Below are positions 1-7,167 of a DNA stretch of 16,711 nt, one piece after another. The notes beneath the pieces are model-generated. The model worked only from the letters and a program-made list of their open reading frames with translations. It was not told the origin of the DNA and made no database searches. Each line of letters starts with the position of its first letter. Within the stretch, counting starts at the first letter, position 1. Made by a program: the position numbers and the translations under genes. The DNA is from Treponema sp. (GTDB lineage Bacteria; Spirochaetota; Spirochaetia; Treponematales; Breznakiellaceae). The stretch lies in NCBI GenBank assembly GCA_031278025.1, contig JAITLF010000089.1, positions 1 through 16,711 of the forward strand, read 5' to 3'.

Positions 1-240
1 TGTGCCGCGCAAAAGTGTTTTTGCGCGAAGAAAACCCAGGTTTGCGGAGCCCGGAGAGAGGTCCGGAACTTCAAGACCTGGGTCTTTCGCTTCGGGAAGC
101 GGGTCCGGCGCTTCGGCCCGGGTCCGGCAATGCCGGGCCTGTTTCCGCAGCTTCGGGAGGGAGGTCCGCGGCGCGCGGGAAGCGGTCCGCCACAAGGAGG
201 CGCCTTCGGGAATAGGTTAATGCCCCCGCCCTACAGAGGG
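1..240. other. GC-rich non-coding stretch with small hairpins
   Basis: No convincing gene is seen here; the open frames are low-complexity Arg/Gly/Ser-rich shadows. The DNA holds several short palindromes: a 9-bp stem with a GTGT loop at 6-27, AAGACC/GGTCTT around 80-95, and CCGGC-AAT-GCCGG at 124-136. It also repeats the motif CGGGTCCGGC and CTTCGG-type loops. The style resembles the GC-rich intergenic repeats further into the window. It may be the 3' flank of an unseen gene to the left. Confidence 0.5.
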
Positions 241-252
241 TGCAAAAAATTC

Positions 253-281
253 TTGACAGAAACCACCGGTGCGGATATGCT
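253..281 (+). promoter_or_regulatory. Sigma-70-type promoter of the yedE operon
   Basis: TTGACA at 253-258 and TATGCT at 276-281 are separated by 17 bp: a perfect -35, and a -10 matching 4 of 6 consensus bases. Transcription would start near 288, giving a leader of about 60 nt before the start codon at 351. Confidence 0.75.
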
Positions 282-298
282 GGCCCCATAGCCATATA

Positions 299-332
299 GT
301 ACAAAAGTTTACTAATAGACTGTACAAAAGTT
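299..332 (+). repeat. 11-bp direct repeat in the yedE leader, possible operator
   Basis: GTACAAAAGTT occurs at 299-309 and again, exactly, at 322-332. The 23-bp period is close to two helical turns. Both copies lie between the predicted transcription start and the ribosome binding site AAGGAG at 340-345, so they could be tandem sites for a regulator bound to one DNA face. No regulator gene is adjacent, and function is inferred from position only. Confidence 0.5.
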
Positions 333-350
333 CATTCTTAAGGAGTAGGT

Positions 351-1445
351 ATGTCGATTAAAAAAGATCGGGTGTGGATTATCGTAACCGGAGCGATCAT
401 AGGCGCCGCCGCTATAGGACTGACGGCCCTGGGGAATCCCGCCAATATGGGCTTATGCGCCGCGTGTTTTATCCGGGATACGGCGGGGGCCTTGGGCTTG
501 GACGGCGCGGCGACCGTCCAGTACATCCGCCCGGAAATTGCCGGCTTCATACTGGGCGCTTTCTTTCTTGCCCTGGCGCGGCGTGAATGGAAGCCGGCCC
601 AGATTTCCGGCAGCCCGCTCATTCGGTTCACCATCGCGTTCTTCATCATGATAGGCTGCCTTGTGTTCCTCGGATGTCCTTTGCGCATGGCGCTCCGCAT
701 TGGGGCGGGGGACCTCAACGCCCTGGTTGGACTGCCTGGCTTTTTTGCCGGCGCCGGTCTGGGCGCGCTGGCGTTAAGAAACGGGTTTAGCATCGAAAGC
801 GCCGGAGGCCCAAACGCGGACCGGGGCGGTTCCATGACGGCCCGGCTCAACGCCGGCATTATGCCCGCCTTTGCCCTTCTCCTGCTGGTGTTTCTTGCGT
901 TAAAACCGGCGTTCATCAAATTCAGCGCCGAAGGCCCCGGTTCTCTGCACGCGCCCGCCGCCATCGCGCTGGCCGCCACCGTACTCATCGGCGCTTTGTG
1001 CCAGCAAAGTAATTTTTGCATCGCCGGCGGTTTCCGTGATCTGTTCCTCCTTAAAAAGGGCTGGCCGTTCATCGGGTACCTTGCGATCATAGCCGCCGCG
1101 TTTATTGGGAACCTGGTCCTGGGCAAATTCAAACCCGGCTTCGCGGGCCAGCCTATCGCCCACACGGAAGCACTGTGGAACTTTTTGGGCATGATGCTTG
1201 CCGGCTTGGGTTCCGTACTGATAGGCGGCTGTCCCTTACGCCAGATGATCAAGGCCGGACAGGGAGATGCCAACGCCGGCGTCTGTATGCTGGCGTTTAT
1301 CGCGGCGGGCGCAACGGCGCACAACTTCGGCCTTGCGGCTTCCCCCGCAGGCGTACCGGCAAACGGAAAGATCGCCGTCCTTGCCGGGCTCGCGGTTGCG
1401 GCGGTTTTCGCCGGGTTATGCCGTTCTAAATCCGCCGCCGCGTGA
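351..1445 (+). CDS. yedE: YedE-type putative selenium transporter
   Basis: This 364-aa integral membrane protein belongs to the YeeE/YedE (Sulf_transp) family; the YedE subgroup is a candidate selenium transporter by comparative genomics. It probably imports a selenium compound across the inner membrane. About nine hydrophobic segments are visible. Family cysteine motifs are present: NMGLCAACFIRD (32-43), LGCPLRM (107-113), NFCIAGGFRD (221-230) and GGCPLRQ (292-298), with the expected GDLNA (120-124) and GDANA (305-309) after the two GCPLR motifs. The start is set by AAGGAG five bases upstream of the ATG. It overlaps the next gene by 4 nt (GTGA), so the two are translationally coupled. Transport of selenium rather than sulfur compounds rests on subgroup resemblance and the DUF3343 partner. 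The length fits the family. Confidence 0.85.
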   Translation: MSIKKDRVWIIVTGAIIGAAAIGLTALGNPANMGLCAACFIRDTAGALGLDGAATVQYIRPEIAGFILGAFFLALARREWKPAQISGSPLIRFTIAFFIMIGCLVFLGCPLRMALRIGAGDLNALVGLPGFFAGAGLGALALRNGFSIESAGGPNADRGGSMTARLNAGIMPAFALLLLVFLALKPAFIKFSAEGPGSLHAPAAIALAATVLIGALCQQSNFCIAGGFRDLFLLKKGWPFIGYLAIIAAAFIGNLVLGKFKPGFAGQPIAHTEALWNFLGMMLAGLGSVLIGGCPLRQMIKAGQGDANAGVCMLAFIAAGATAHNFGLAASPAGVPANGKIAVLAGLAVAAVFAGLCRSKSAAA

Positions 1446-1663
1446 AACTTATCATAACCTTTGGGGAAGTTTCGGGTTCCCTGCGTACCGAGCAGGTCCT
1501 GAAACATTCCCCGTATCCCTGCGTCCTCGACGCCGCCCCGCGCAGCCTCGGCTCGTCCTGCGTGTACATTATCCGCACGGAAGCGCGGACGGTAGAGGAA
1601 ATCGCGGCCTTTCTTCAAAACGCGGGAATCGCCTGGACAAAGATAATCAGGGAGGACGCCTAA
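1442..1663 (+). CDS. DUF3343 small protein, putative Se/S carrier-like
   Basis: This 73-aa protein starts at a GTG that overlaps the yedE stop codon. It matches the DUF3343 pattern: an N-terminal beta strand (LIITFGEVSG), the conserved PRSLGSSC-like turn around residues 33-40, and a C-terminal helix plus strand ending near AWTKIIRED. DUF3343 genes are regularly found behind yedE-type transporters in selenium-using anaerobes and are proposed to carry sulfur or selenium, with the Cys in the turn as candidate carrier residue. Most relatives I recall carry a CG or CGL after this turn; here it reads SSCVYI, so the Cys is kept but its setting differs. Operon position and overlap strongly support a shared role. 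The biochemical role is inference. Confidence 0.75.
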   Translation: MKLIITFGEVSGSLRTEQVLKHSPYPCVLDAAPRSLGSSCVYIIRTEARTVEEIAAFLQNAGIAWTKIIREDA

Positions 1664-1679
1664 AGCCCCGGTGCATCCC

Positions 1680-1705
1680 GCGGGGCGGGGCGTTGCCCCC
1701 GGCGG
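1680..1705 (+). repeat. GC-rich palindromic intergenic repeat, short copy
   Basis: GGGGCGTTGCCCCCGGCGG at 1687-1705 forms a GGGGC/GCCCC stem. It matches the core of the repeats at 16119-16137, 7310-7330 and, inverted, 7105-7124, with changes in the loop. It may help terminate the upstream operon, but no T tract follows directly. Confidence 0.55.
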
Positions 1706-1828
1706 TTACCAGGAAGGGTATAAGAGAAGGGAATGATAAGCGCGGACAGGAAAACGAAAGAAGGCGGCTTTTTTTGTCATGGGGGCATTTTATGTGGAAG
1801 GATAAAGACGGCAGCTGCGGGAGGGGAT

Positions 1829-1856
1829 GCGGCATCAGAGATGATCCTGGTGCCGC
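1829..1856 (-). terminator. Hairpin after rny, possible terminator or mRNA end
   Basis: GCGGCATCAG (1829-1838) pairs with CTGGTGCCGC (1847-1856), a 10-bp stem with one G-T wobble and an 8-nt loop. It begins 6 nt beyond the rny stop codon. On the minus strand no U tract follows, so it may stabilise the mRNA end rather than terminate transcription. Confidence 0.45.
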
Positions 1857-1861
1857 GCCGC

Positions 1862-3391
1862 TTATCTCGCGTACTCTACAATTCTGGTTTCGCGGATGAT
1901 CGTTACCTTGATACGGCCCGGATAGCGCAGATCGCTCTCGATTTTTTTGGCGATATCTTTGGCAAGGTCTTTGGCCTGCTCGTCGGTAACCGCCTCGTTG
2001 TTGACGAGGATGCGCAGTTCCCGGCCCGCCTGAATAGCGAAAGCCTTGTCCACGCCGAGAAAACCCTCGGCGATGTTTTCCAGGTTTTCAAGGCGCTTGA
2101 CGTAATTATCCATGGTCTCCCGCCGCGCCCCAGGCCGGGCCGCGGAAATGGCGTCCGCTATCTGTACCAGCACCGACTCAATGCAGGAAGGCTCCATGTC
2201 GTTGTGGTGGCTCCCTATTGCGTTGAGGATACGGGGATCCTCCCCCATCTTCCGGGCCATGTCCATGCCGATTTCCGCGTGGTTCATGTCCGAATCGGTT
2301 TCCACCCCCTTGCCTATGTCGTGGAGCAAGGCTCCCCGTTTCGCCAGTTCCCGGTTAGCCCCCAGCTCCGCAGCCAGACTGCCGGCTATGATAGCCACTT
2401 CCCTGGAGTGGTAAAGCACGTTCTGGCCGTAACTGGTCCGGAAATACAGCCGTCCCAGGGCGCGGATGGCATCCTGGCTGATGTTATGGATGCTCAGATC
2501 GAAGAGGACTTTTTCGCCTTCCTCAAAAATTTTCTGGGAAATGTCCCTGGACACCTTGGTAACGATTTCTTCGATCCGGGCGGGATGAATCCGTCCATCG
2601 GAGATGAGCCGTTCCAGGGCTACCTTGGCGATTTCCCGGCGGACCGGGTCGAAGCAGGAAATGATCACCGCCTCGGGCGTGTCGTCGATGATGATGTCCA
2701 CCCCGGTCAGGGTCTCCAAAGTGCGGATGTTCCGCCCTTCCCGCCCTATGATCCGGCCCTTCATCTCATCGTTGGGGAGACTGACAGAGGCAACCGTAAC
2801 ATCGCCGGTTACCTCTGTCGCAAGCCGCTGAATCGTGGCTACCAGAATATCACGGGCCTTTTTCTCCCCGGCCAGGTTCGCCTCCTGCTCAATCTTATTG
2901 ATCAAACTCTGGGCATCATGCTTCGCCTCATTCTCCAGGTCTTCAATGATGAGGGCCTTCGCCTCTTCCGCCGTAAGCCCGGAAATACGTTCCAGTTCCG
3001 CACGGTACCGTTCTTCCTCGCGTCCCAGCGCGGTATCCCGAACCTGTAACGCCCGTTCCTTATCCATAAGAGTCTGCTCAGTTTTTTCAATCTGACTTAT
3101 TTTTCTATCAATGGTCTCTTCTTTTTGCAACACACGCCGCTCATATCGCTGCAATTCGGCCCTGCGTTCCCGAGTCTCCCTCTCCTGCTGGTTTCGTTCG
3201 CGGATAACTTGTTCTTTTGCTTCAAGAAGAATTTCCTTCTTTTTAGCTTCAGCTTCCTTTATCGCATCCTGTTTAACGCGCTCGGCCTGTTGTTCCGACG
3301 CGGTGAGTTGGTATCTGGCATACAGCCATCTAATAGTCCAGCCTAAGGTTAACCCGGCAAGAGGGAGGATTATCCAAAATATCCAATTCAT
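1862..3391 (-). CDS. rny: Ribonuclease Y
   Basis: This 509-aa membrane-anchored endoribonuclease starts mRNA decay by cutting at single-stranded sites. One transmembrane helix occupies residues 4-20, then a long charged coiled coil (about 30-180). A KH RNA-binding domain follows with the GREGRN loop at 216-221. The HD hydrolase domain has H328, the H357-D358 pair in LLHDIGK, H395-H396 in GSHHNDME, and D413. The length is normal for RNase Y. The start is supported by a GGAG just upstream and by the N-terminal anchor beginning at the first Met. It is monocistronic in this view, convergent with the selenium operon and divergent from the DRTGG gene. The C-terminus ends in the conserved RIKVTIIRETR..EYA pattern, so the gene is complete. 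Confidence 0.97.
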   Translation of the reverse strand: MNWIFWIILPLAGLTLGWTIRWLYARYQLTASEQQAERVKQDAIKEAEAKKKEILLEAKEQVIRERNQQERETRERRAELQRYERRVLQKEETIDRKISQIEKTEQTLMDKERALQVRDTALGREEERYRAELERISGLTAEEAKALIIEDLENEAKHDAQSLINKIEQEANLAGEKKARDILVATIQRLATEVTGDVTVASVSLPNDEMKGRIIGREGRNIRTLETLTGVDIIIDDTPEAVIISCFDPVRREIAKVALERLISDGRIHPARIEEIVTKVSRDISQKIFEEGEKVLFDLSIHNISQDAIRALGRLYFRTSYGQNVLYHSREVAIIAGSLAAELGANRELAKRGALLHDIGKGVETDSDMNHAEIGMDMARKMGEDPRILNAIGSHHNDMEPSCIESVLVQIADAISAARPGARRETMDNYVKRLENLENIAEGFLGVDKAFAIQAGRELRILVNNEAVTDEQAKDLAKDIAKKIESDLRYPGRIKVTIIRETRIVEYAR

Positions 3392-3428
3392 CGCTCCGTC
3401 CCTTACCGTTATTGATTAAATTCGTTTT

Positions 3429-3457
3429 AGGATACTTTACAAGGGGGGGCTTGTCAA
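3429..3457 (-). promoter_or_regulatory. Promoter of rny
   Basis: On the minus strand TTGACA (3457-3452) and TATCCT (3434-3429) are separated by 17 bp: a perfect -35, and a -10 with 4 of 6 matches. This predicts a short leader of about 30 nt before the ATG at 3391. Confidence 0.7.
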
Positions 3458-3572
3458 GTTACCGCGTTGCCGCACCGCAATTTCAAATTCACCGTGTTAG
3501 TTGTAACAGGGCGCGATAGAGCATTGAACCGGATAAATTTTTATGCTACGTTTAGCAGACGGGGGAAGGATA

Positions 3573-3929
3573 ATGACCGTAGCGGAAGCGGTAACTATTG
3601 TAGAAGGGCAATTTTTTTGCGGTAAAGATAAAGCGGATTTGGTAGTTGCCTCGGCTTGCGGGGCAGACCTGATGAGCGATGTCATGGCGTTTGTCAAAGA
3701 GCGGGTACTCCTGTTGACAGGGTTGGTAAATCCCCAGGTTATCCGAACTGCGGAACTTTTAGACATCCGCTGTATCATCTTTGTACGGGGGAAAAGTCCA
3801 AGCCGGGACATGATCGATATGGCCGAAGAATCGGACATCATTCTGGGAGGAACCAAGCTGCCTATGTTCCTGGCCTGCGGAAAGCTTTACGAGGGGGGAC
3901 TCAAAAACGGGGGAACCAGGCCAATCTGA
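3573..3929 (+). CDS. DRTGG-domain protein (paralogue 1)
   Basis: This 118-aa stand-alone DRTGG-type domain is a small alpha/beta fold of unclear biochemical function, found fused to CBS domains or phosphotransacetylases or encoded alone in anaerobes. Visible family features are GADLMSDVMAF (28-38), a central hydrophobic strand pair, and the end LPMFLACGKLYEGG. I choose ATG 3573 over the upstream ATG 3543: GGGGGAAGGA lies just ahead of it, and the protein then begins MTVAEAV, aligning with MTISEVI of the second paralogue at 13831-14184. Relative to that paralogue it keeps the DLxSDVMA and GKLYE blocks. It is followed after 42 nt by the folate cyclo-ligase gene, probably one transcript. A sensory or ligand-binding role is plausible but not shown. 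Confidence 0.8.
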   Translation: MTVAEAVTIVEGQFFCGKDKADLVVASACGADLMSDVMAFVKERVLLLTGLVNPQVIRTAELLDIRCIIFVRGKSPSRDMIDMAEESDIILGGTKLPMFLACGKLYEGGLKNGGTRPI

Positions 3930-3971
3930 CCGTTCCGCATCGTGCGCGGAGGTATATCCCGGCTTTTCTTC

Positions 3972-4562
3972 ATGCAAATCAATTCCAAACCGGATTTACG
4001 GGCGGAAATGACGCGCCGCCTGAAAATGTTGCCGCCTTCCCAATTATCTGATGAAGGAGCGGCGGCAGGCCGGTTATTGCGGGAAACATTCCGTTGGAAA
4101 CGGTATGGAACCATCCTGCTTTTCCTCTCGACACCCTTTGAAATAGATACGATGCCTTTGTTTGAAGCCGCTCTGGAAGAAGGTAAGAAAGTTTTCGCCC
4201 CCCGGACTGAGGGCGGAAGGCTTAGATTTTGCCGCGTCCTTAGCGCGGCGGGGATGTGGAAAAAAGGTCCCTTTGGCATACGCGAACCGCCGGAGCCGGC
4301 AGAACCATTAAGAACTCAGGACTTCCCCGTTCTTGCCGTTGTTCCGGGCATGGCCTTCGATCGTGCCGGGAACCGCCTGGGTCACGGCAAAGCCTATTAC
4401 GACCGGTTTTTCGTTGAAGAAAGGGGCCCCTGCTTTAAGATCGGTTTTTGCGCGGACATGCAAATCCTGCCCCGTCTTCCCGCCGAACCCTGGGATGTCC
4501 CTATGGACGCCCTTTGCACCGGTTCACGGTTTATCCCGATTGCCGAACATCCTTCAGAATGA
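3972..4562 (+). CDS. 5-formyltetrahydrofolate cyclo-ligase
   Basis: This enzyme (EC 6.3.3.2, about 196 aa) converts 5-formyl-THF to 5,10-methenyl-THF using ATP, returning a dead-end folate to one-carbon metabolism. The diagnostic C-terminal phosphate/folate-binding block reads GNRLGHGKAYYDRF (133-146), followed by the family ending WDVPMDALCT. The N-terminal basic helix and the strand ILLFLSTPFEIDT are also typical. Family members usually have GGGYYDR or GKGYYDR; here the Gly before YYDR is Ala. The start is uncertain: an in-frame GTG at 3942 carries a GGAGG just inside it, too far (about 19 nt) from ATG 3972 for ideal spacing, but residues before 3972 do not look conserved. It is likely co-transcribed with the DRTGG gene upstream. 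Confidence 0.9.
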   Translation: MQINSKPDLRAEMTRRLKMLPPSQLSDEGAAAGRLLRETFRWKRYGTILLFLSTPFEIDTMPLFEAALEEGKKVFAPRTEGGRLRFCRVLSAAGMWKKGPFGIREPPEPAEPLRTQDFPVLAVVPGMAFDRAGNRLGHGKAYYDRFFVEERGPCFKIGFCADMQILPRLPAEPWDVPMDALCTGSRFIPIAEHPSE

Positions 4563-4570
4563 GTAAACTA

Positions 4571-4636
4571 GGAGCCTGAGGGGACTTCGCGTGAGTCGTA
4601 TGAAGCGATGTGTAATTTCACGCGACTCGAGGCTCC
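4571..4636 (+). other. Long imperfect hairpin after the folate cyclo-ligase gene
   Basis: GGAGCCT (4571-4577) pairs with AGGCTCC (4630-4636), and inside it TCGCGTGA (4587-4594) pairs with TCACGCGA (4618-4625). The two stems nest in one arm with an asymmetric internal loop. No T tract follows, so it is not a classical terminator. It may be a repeat element, an RNA-processing structure or the trace of a mobile sequence. Confidence 0.5.
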
Positions 4637-4672
4637 GGCGGCTAACTGCGAAGTATCAATCTATATACCAAC

Positions 4673-4754
4673 TGAGGCTGTTCCAAAACCCCGCGGGGTC
4701 CGGTCGTTCTGTTCTGAACAGAATTAATTCACCTGAGGTTTTGGAACAGCCTCA
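4673..4754. mobile_element. MITE-like element with perfect 18-bp terminal inverted repeats
   Basis: TGAGGCTGTTCCAAAACC at 4673-4690 is the exact reverse complement of 4737-4754. The 46-bp interior has no coding capacity and contains a second palindrome, TTCTGTTC-T-GAACAGAA (4707-4723). Ends of the type GAGGCTGTTCCAAAA resemble those of several DDE-transposase insertion sequences, so this could be a non-autonomous derivative or a deletion relic. A target duplication is not clear; only AC is shared by both flanks. The right end lies 63 bp upstream of the next gene. Confidence 0.55.
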
Positions 4755-4817
4755 ACTATCATACTAATTGCAAACAACAACCGACGCGGGTAACGCGGAG
4801 GAACAAGGGAGTGCGAC

Positions 4818-5402
4818 ATGGGACGGATAAAGACCGCGCTGGAGATAGCGCTGGAACGGACAGAATCGGTTAAAGGCGACAAAACCGGCATAGAACAGTT
4901 TGAAGCCCGGCAGCAGGGGAAACGGCTGGCCAATGAATTCCTTGCGGGAACCGGGTCCCTGGAAGAAGGGATTAAAAAATGCCCCAAGGATCAGAAGGCC
5001 GCCCTCAAACAGGGGATTTTCGATGTCCTTAACGCTCAAATCACCCTTCCCGCAGCCGGGGAGGACGAAAAGCGGCTGGAGACAGCCGGTAAGGGATTGC
5101 AAACTATCATAGGGGATCACCGGTTCGCCGTCCTGTACAAACAGTTTATCCAGGCCATGTCCCGGTATCTGGACGAAGCCGCCCAATACGAGGAAGCGAT
5201 TAAGCGCCAATACGCTCCCAAATTGCGCCAGAAGGAAGAGGAGCTTGCCCGGCGCATAGGCCGGCAGGTGCGGATCGACCCCTTCCAGGACCCCGCGTTC
5301 GTCGCGTTCTACAACCAGAACATGTCCGCCCTCAAAGCCAACTACCAGGGCATGGCGGACCAGATTCGCGAACAAGCGGCCCTTCTGTTTGAAAAGACCT
5401 AA
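4818..5402 (+). CDS. Conserved-looking helical protein of unknown function
   Basis: I do not recognise this 194-aa soluble protein. It is rich in Lys, Glu, Gln and Arg, has no signal peptide or membrane segment, and is predicted almost wholly alpha-helical, with heptad-like stretches around 100-175. There are no obvious catalytic motifs; the single Cys is in IKKCPKDQKAAL (about 53-64). The ATG is preceded by GGGAG at a good distance. Third-position GC is high like the neighbours, supporting a real native gene. It precedes putP by about 100 nt containing a hairpin, so they may share a transcript. It could be a spirochaete-specific structural or scaffold protein; that is a guess. Confidence 0.7.
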   Translation: MGRIKTALEIALERTESVKGDKTGIEQFEARQQGKRLANEFLAGTGSLEEGIKKCPKDQKAALKQGIFDVLNAQITLPAAGEDEKRLETAGKGLQTIIGDHRFAVLYKQFIQAMSRYLDEAAQYEEAIKRQYAPKLRQKEEELARRIGRQVRIDPFQDPAFVAFYNQNMSALKANYQGMADQIREQAALLFEKT

Positions 5403-5411
5403 ATAGTGATG

Positions 5412-5457
5412 GGGGGCCTGGTCCTTCGGGCCTGGGTCCTTCGGACCCGAGGCCCCC
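5412..5457 (+). repeat. GC-rich hairpin between the 4818 gene and putP
   Basis: GGGGGCCT (5412-5419) pairs with AGGCCCCC (5450-5457). Inside are two tandem copies of GGTCCTTCGG (5420-5429 and 5435-5444); the second forms GGGTC/GACCC (5434-5448). The structure has no T tract. It may attenuate or process a shared transcript. The downstream text CCCCCGGCGGGG links it to the GC-rich repeat family of this window. Confidence 0.5.
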
Positions 5458-5503
5458 GGCGGGGCAGCGCTCCGGGAGAGCGAAATAAAAAGAGGTGGAA
5501 AAT

Positions 5504-7072
5504 ATGGGATTTGAAAACATTCAACGGCTTATCGGCATCGGCGCGTACCTGATAACGATAATCGGCATCGGAATCTGGTGCACGCGGCGGGGTAACAGCG
5601 GCCCGGAAGACTACTTCCTGGCAAAACGGAGCTTCGGCCCCTGGCTGGCGGCCATATCCGCCGAGGCATCGGACATGTCGGGCTGGCTCCTGATGGGACT
5701 GCCGGGCGTGGCCTACTTTACCGGCTACGGCGAGGCCTTCTGGACCGCCCTGGGCCTTTTCATCGGCACCTGGATAAACTGGGCGCTGGTGGCAAAACGG
5801 CTCCGCGCCTATTCCCAAATAGCGAACAACTCCATTACGCTTCCTGAATTTTTCAGCAACCGCTACCATGACAAAAAACGAATACTCCTGGCCATAGCCG
5901 CCCTTATCAGCCTGATATTTTTCTCGATTTATGTAGGCGCCCAGTTCCTTACCTTCGGGAAACTCTTCAGCTACTTTTTTAACGCCGACATGGTCATCAT
6001 GGTTATCCTGGGAGCGGCCATCGTCATGATCTACACCCTCCTGGGCGGATTCCTGGCCGTCGGCATGACGGACCTTATCCAGGGCCTCTTGATGATAGGC
6101 GCCCTGATACTGTTGCTGCTCTTCGCGTTCCTCCATGGCGGCGGCATCAGCGGCATCGCCGCCAAACTGGCGGGCTTCCCCCGGTTTACCGATTTCTTTG
6201 GCATAGCGACCCCTCACGTGATCAACGGGGTACAACAGACGGCAAACGGCGTTCCCCTGTTCGGCGCCGGCGCGGATTACGGCTTCCTTACGATAGTGTC
6301 CACCCTGGCGTGGGGGCTTGGTTACTTTGGCATGCCCCAAGTGCTGGTACGGTTCATGGCAGTCAGGAAAACCGCCATGATACGCCCCTCCCGGAACATC
6401 GCCGTCATCTGGTGCTTCCTGGCCCAGGCCGCGGCGGTCCTCATCGGCATCATAGGCCGCGCCATCCTTTCCGGGCAAAGCGATCAACTGCTCTCGGCAT
6501 CAAGCGCGGAAAACGTGTTCATTATCCTGTCTATCCGGTTCTTCCCGCCCCTTCTTTCCGGGGTGATCATATCGGGGATACTGGCGGCTTCCATGAGTTC
6601 ATCCGATTCCTACATGCTCATCGTGGCCTCTTCCCTGGCGAATGACCTGTACAAAGACATATTCAGAAAAAAAGCCTCTAACGCCGAAGTCATGTGGGCA
6701 GCCCGCATCACCATGCTTGCGGTAACCCTGTTCGGCATCCTCATTGCCCTGTCCGGGAACCAGTCCATCTTCCGGGTAGTCTCCTACGCCTGGGCGGGCC
6801 TGGGCGCCGCCTTTGGACCGCTGGTTCTGTTTAGCCTTTTCTGGAAACGGGCCACCTTCCCCGCCGCGGTTGCGGGTATGCTCACCGGCGGCATCGTTGT
6901 CATCCTTTGGAAAAACCTAATCGCCCCATTAGGCGGCGTGTTCGCCGTCTACGAACTGCTTCCGGCCTTTATCCTCTCCTGCTTAGTGATCTGGATCGTG
7001 AGCCTTGCTACCGCGAAGCCCTCTGAAAAGATTGAGGAAGAATTTGAAGATGCGAGGCGCGCGGAGTTTTAA
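5504..7072 (+). CDS. putP: Sodium/proline symporter (SSS family, PutP-like)
   Basis: This 522-aa inner-membrane transporter takes up a solute, probably proline, with Na+. It shows about 13 hydrophobic helices. The block SAEASDMSGWLLMGLPG near residues 49-65 matches the PutP signature carrying the Na+/substrate Asp and Ser residues. WGLGYFGMPQVLVRFMA and the SSSDSYMLIVASSLANDLYKD block match helices 7-9 of PutP. I choose ATG 5504 because AGAGGTGG lies five bases upstream; the GTG at 5495 is part of that ribosome binding site. No convincing -35/-10 pair lies in the GC-rich spacer upstream, so transcription from the 4818 gene is possible. The gene ends at the bidirectional terminator shared with the convergent phosphofructokinase gene. 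Substrate assignment is by similarity; other SSS substrates remain possible. Confidence 0.92.
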   Translation: MGFENIQRLIGIGAYLITIIGIGIWCTRRGNSGPEDYFLAKRSFGPWLAAISAEASDMSGWLLMGLPGVAYFTGYGEAFWTALGLFIGTWINWALVAKRLRAYSQIANNSITLPEFFSNRYHDKKRILLAIAALISLIFFSIYVGAQFLTFGKLFSYFFNADMVIMVILGAAIVMIYTLLGGFLAVGMTDLIQGLLMIGALILLLLFAFLHGGGISGIAAKLAGFPRFTDFFGIATPHVINGVQQTANGVPLFGAGADYGFLTIVSTLAWGLGYFGMPQVLVRFMAVRKTAMIRPSRNIAVIWCFLAQAAAVLIGIIGRAILSGQSDQLLSASSAENVFIILSIRFFPPLLSGVIISGILAASMSSSDSYMLIVASSLANDLYKDIFRKKASNAEVMWAARITMLAVTLFGILIALSGNQSIFRVVSYAWAGLGAAFGPLVLFSLFWKRATFPAAVAGMLTGGIVVILWKNLIAPLGGVFAVYELLPAFILSCLVIWIVSLATAKPSEKIEEEFEDARRAEF

Positions 7073-7084
7073 GCGCGCGCACCT

Positions 7085-7146
7085 CGCGGGGCTCCGCCCC
7101 GCCGCCCCGCCGGGGGCGCCGCCCCCGGACCCCTGCTGGGGGACCA
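7085..7146 (-). repeat. GC-rich palindromic intergenic repeat, copy related to 16099-16134
   Basis: Read on the minus strand, 7145-7110 matches 16099-16134 at 34 of 36 positions (two substitutions by eye). The core is a GGGGGC/GCCCCC palindrome flanked by GGGGTCC. The adjoining 7085-7109 adds another GGGGCTCCGCCCC palindrome. No coding capacity. Confidence 0.7.
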
Positions 7147-7167
7147 CGGGCCCCCCAGACCCCCCTT

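Larger units (their letters stand above)
1664..1861. other. Convergent intergenic region between the DUF3343 gene and rny
   Basis: No gene is supported. It contains a short GC-rich palindromic repeat at 1680-1705, an isolated T run at 1769-1776 with no clear stem before it, and a hairpin at 1829-1856. A 35-codon frame from ATG 1791 lacks a ribosome binding site and is not called. Confidence 0.5.

Noticed and set aside
1443..1445. TGA of yedE as a possible selenocysteine codon, given the selenium context
   Set aside because: In-frame reading reaches another stop within four codons, and the family ends here; the TGA also overlaps a good start of the next gene.
338..1618. 426-codon open frame on the minus strand
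   Set aside because: It is antisense to the YedE and DUF3343 genes; the product is low-complexity Ala/Pro/Arg-rich, as expected from a GC-rich shadow frame.
1791..1898. 35-codon Cys/Gly-containing frame next to the selenium operon
   Set aside because: No ribosome binding site, overlaps the RNase Y 3' end and a hairpin, and has no recognisable family pattern.
1733..3049. 438-codon open frame on the plus strand
   Set aside because: It lies opposite RNase Y, whose domains are unmistakable; no promoter or family pattern supports the plus frame.
5399..6487. 362-codon open frame on the minus strand
   Set aside because: It is antisense to PutP; the composition (Gly/Asp/Gln-rich) is that of a shadow of transmembrane codons.
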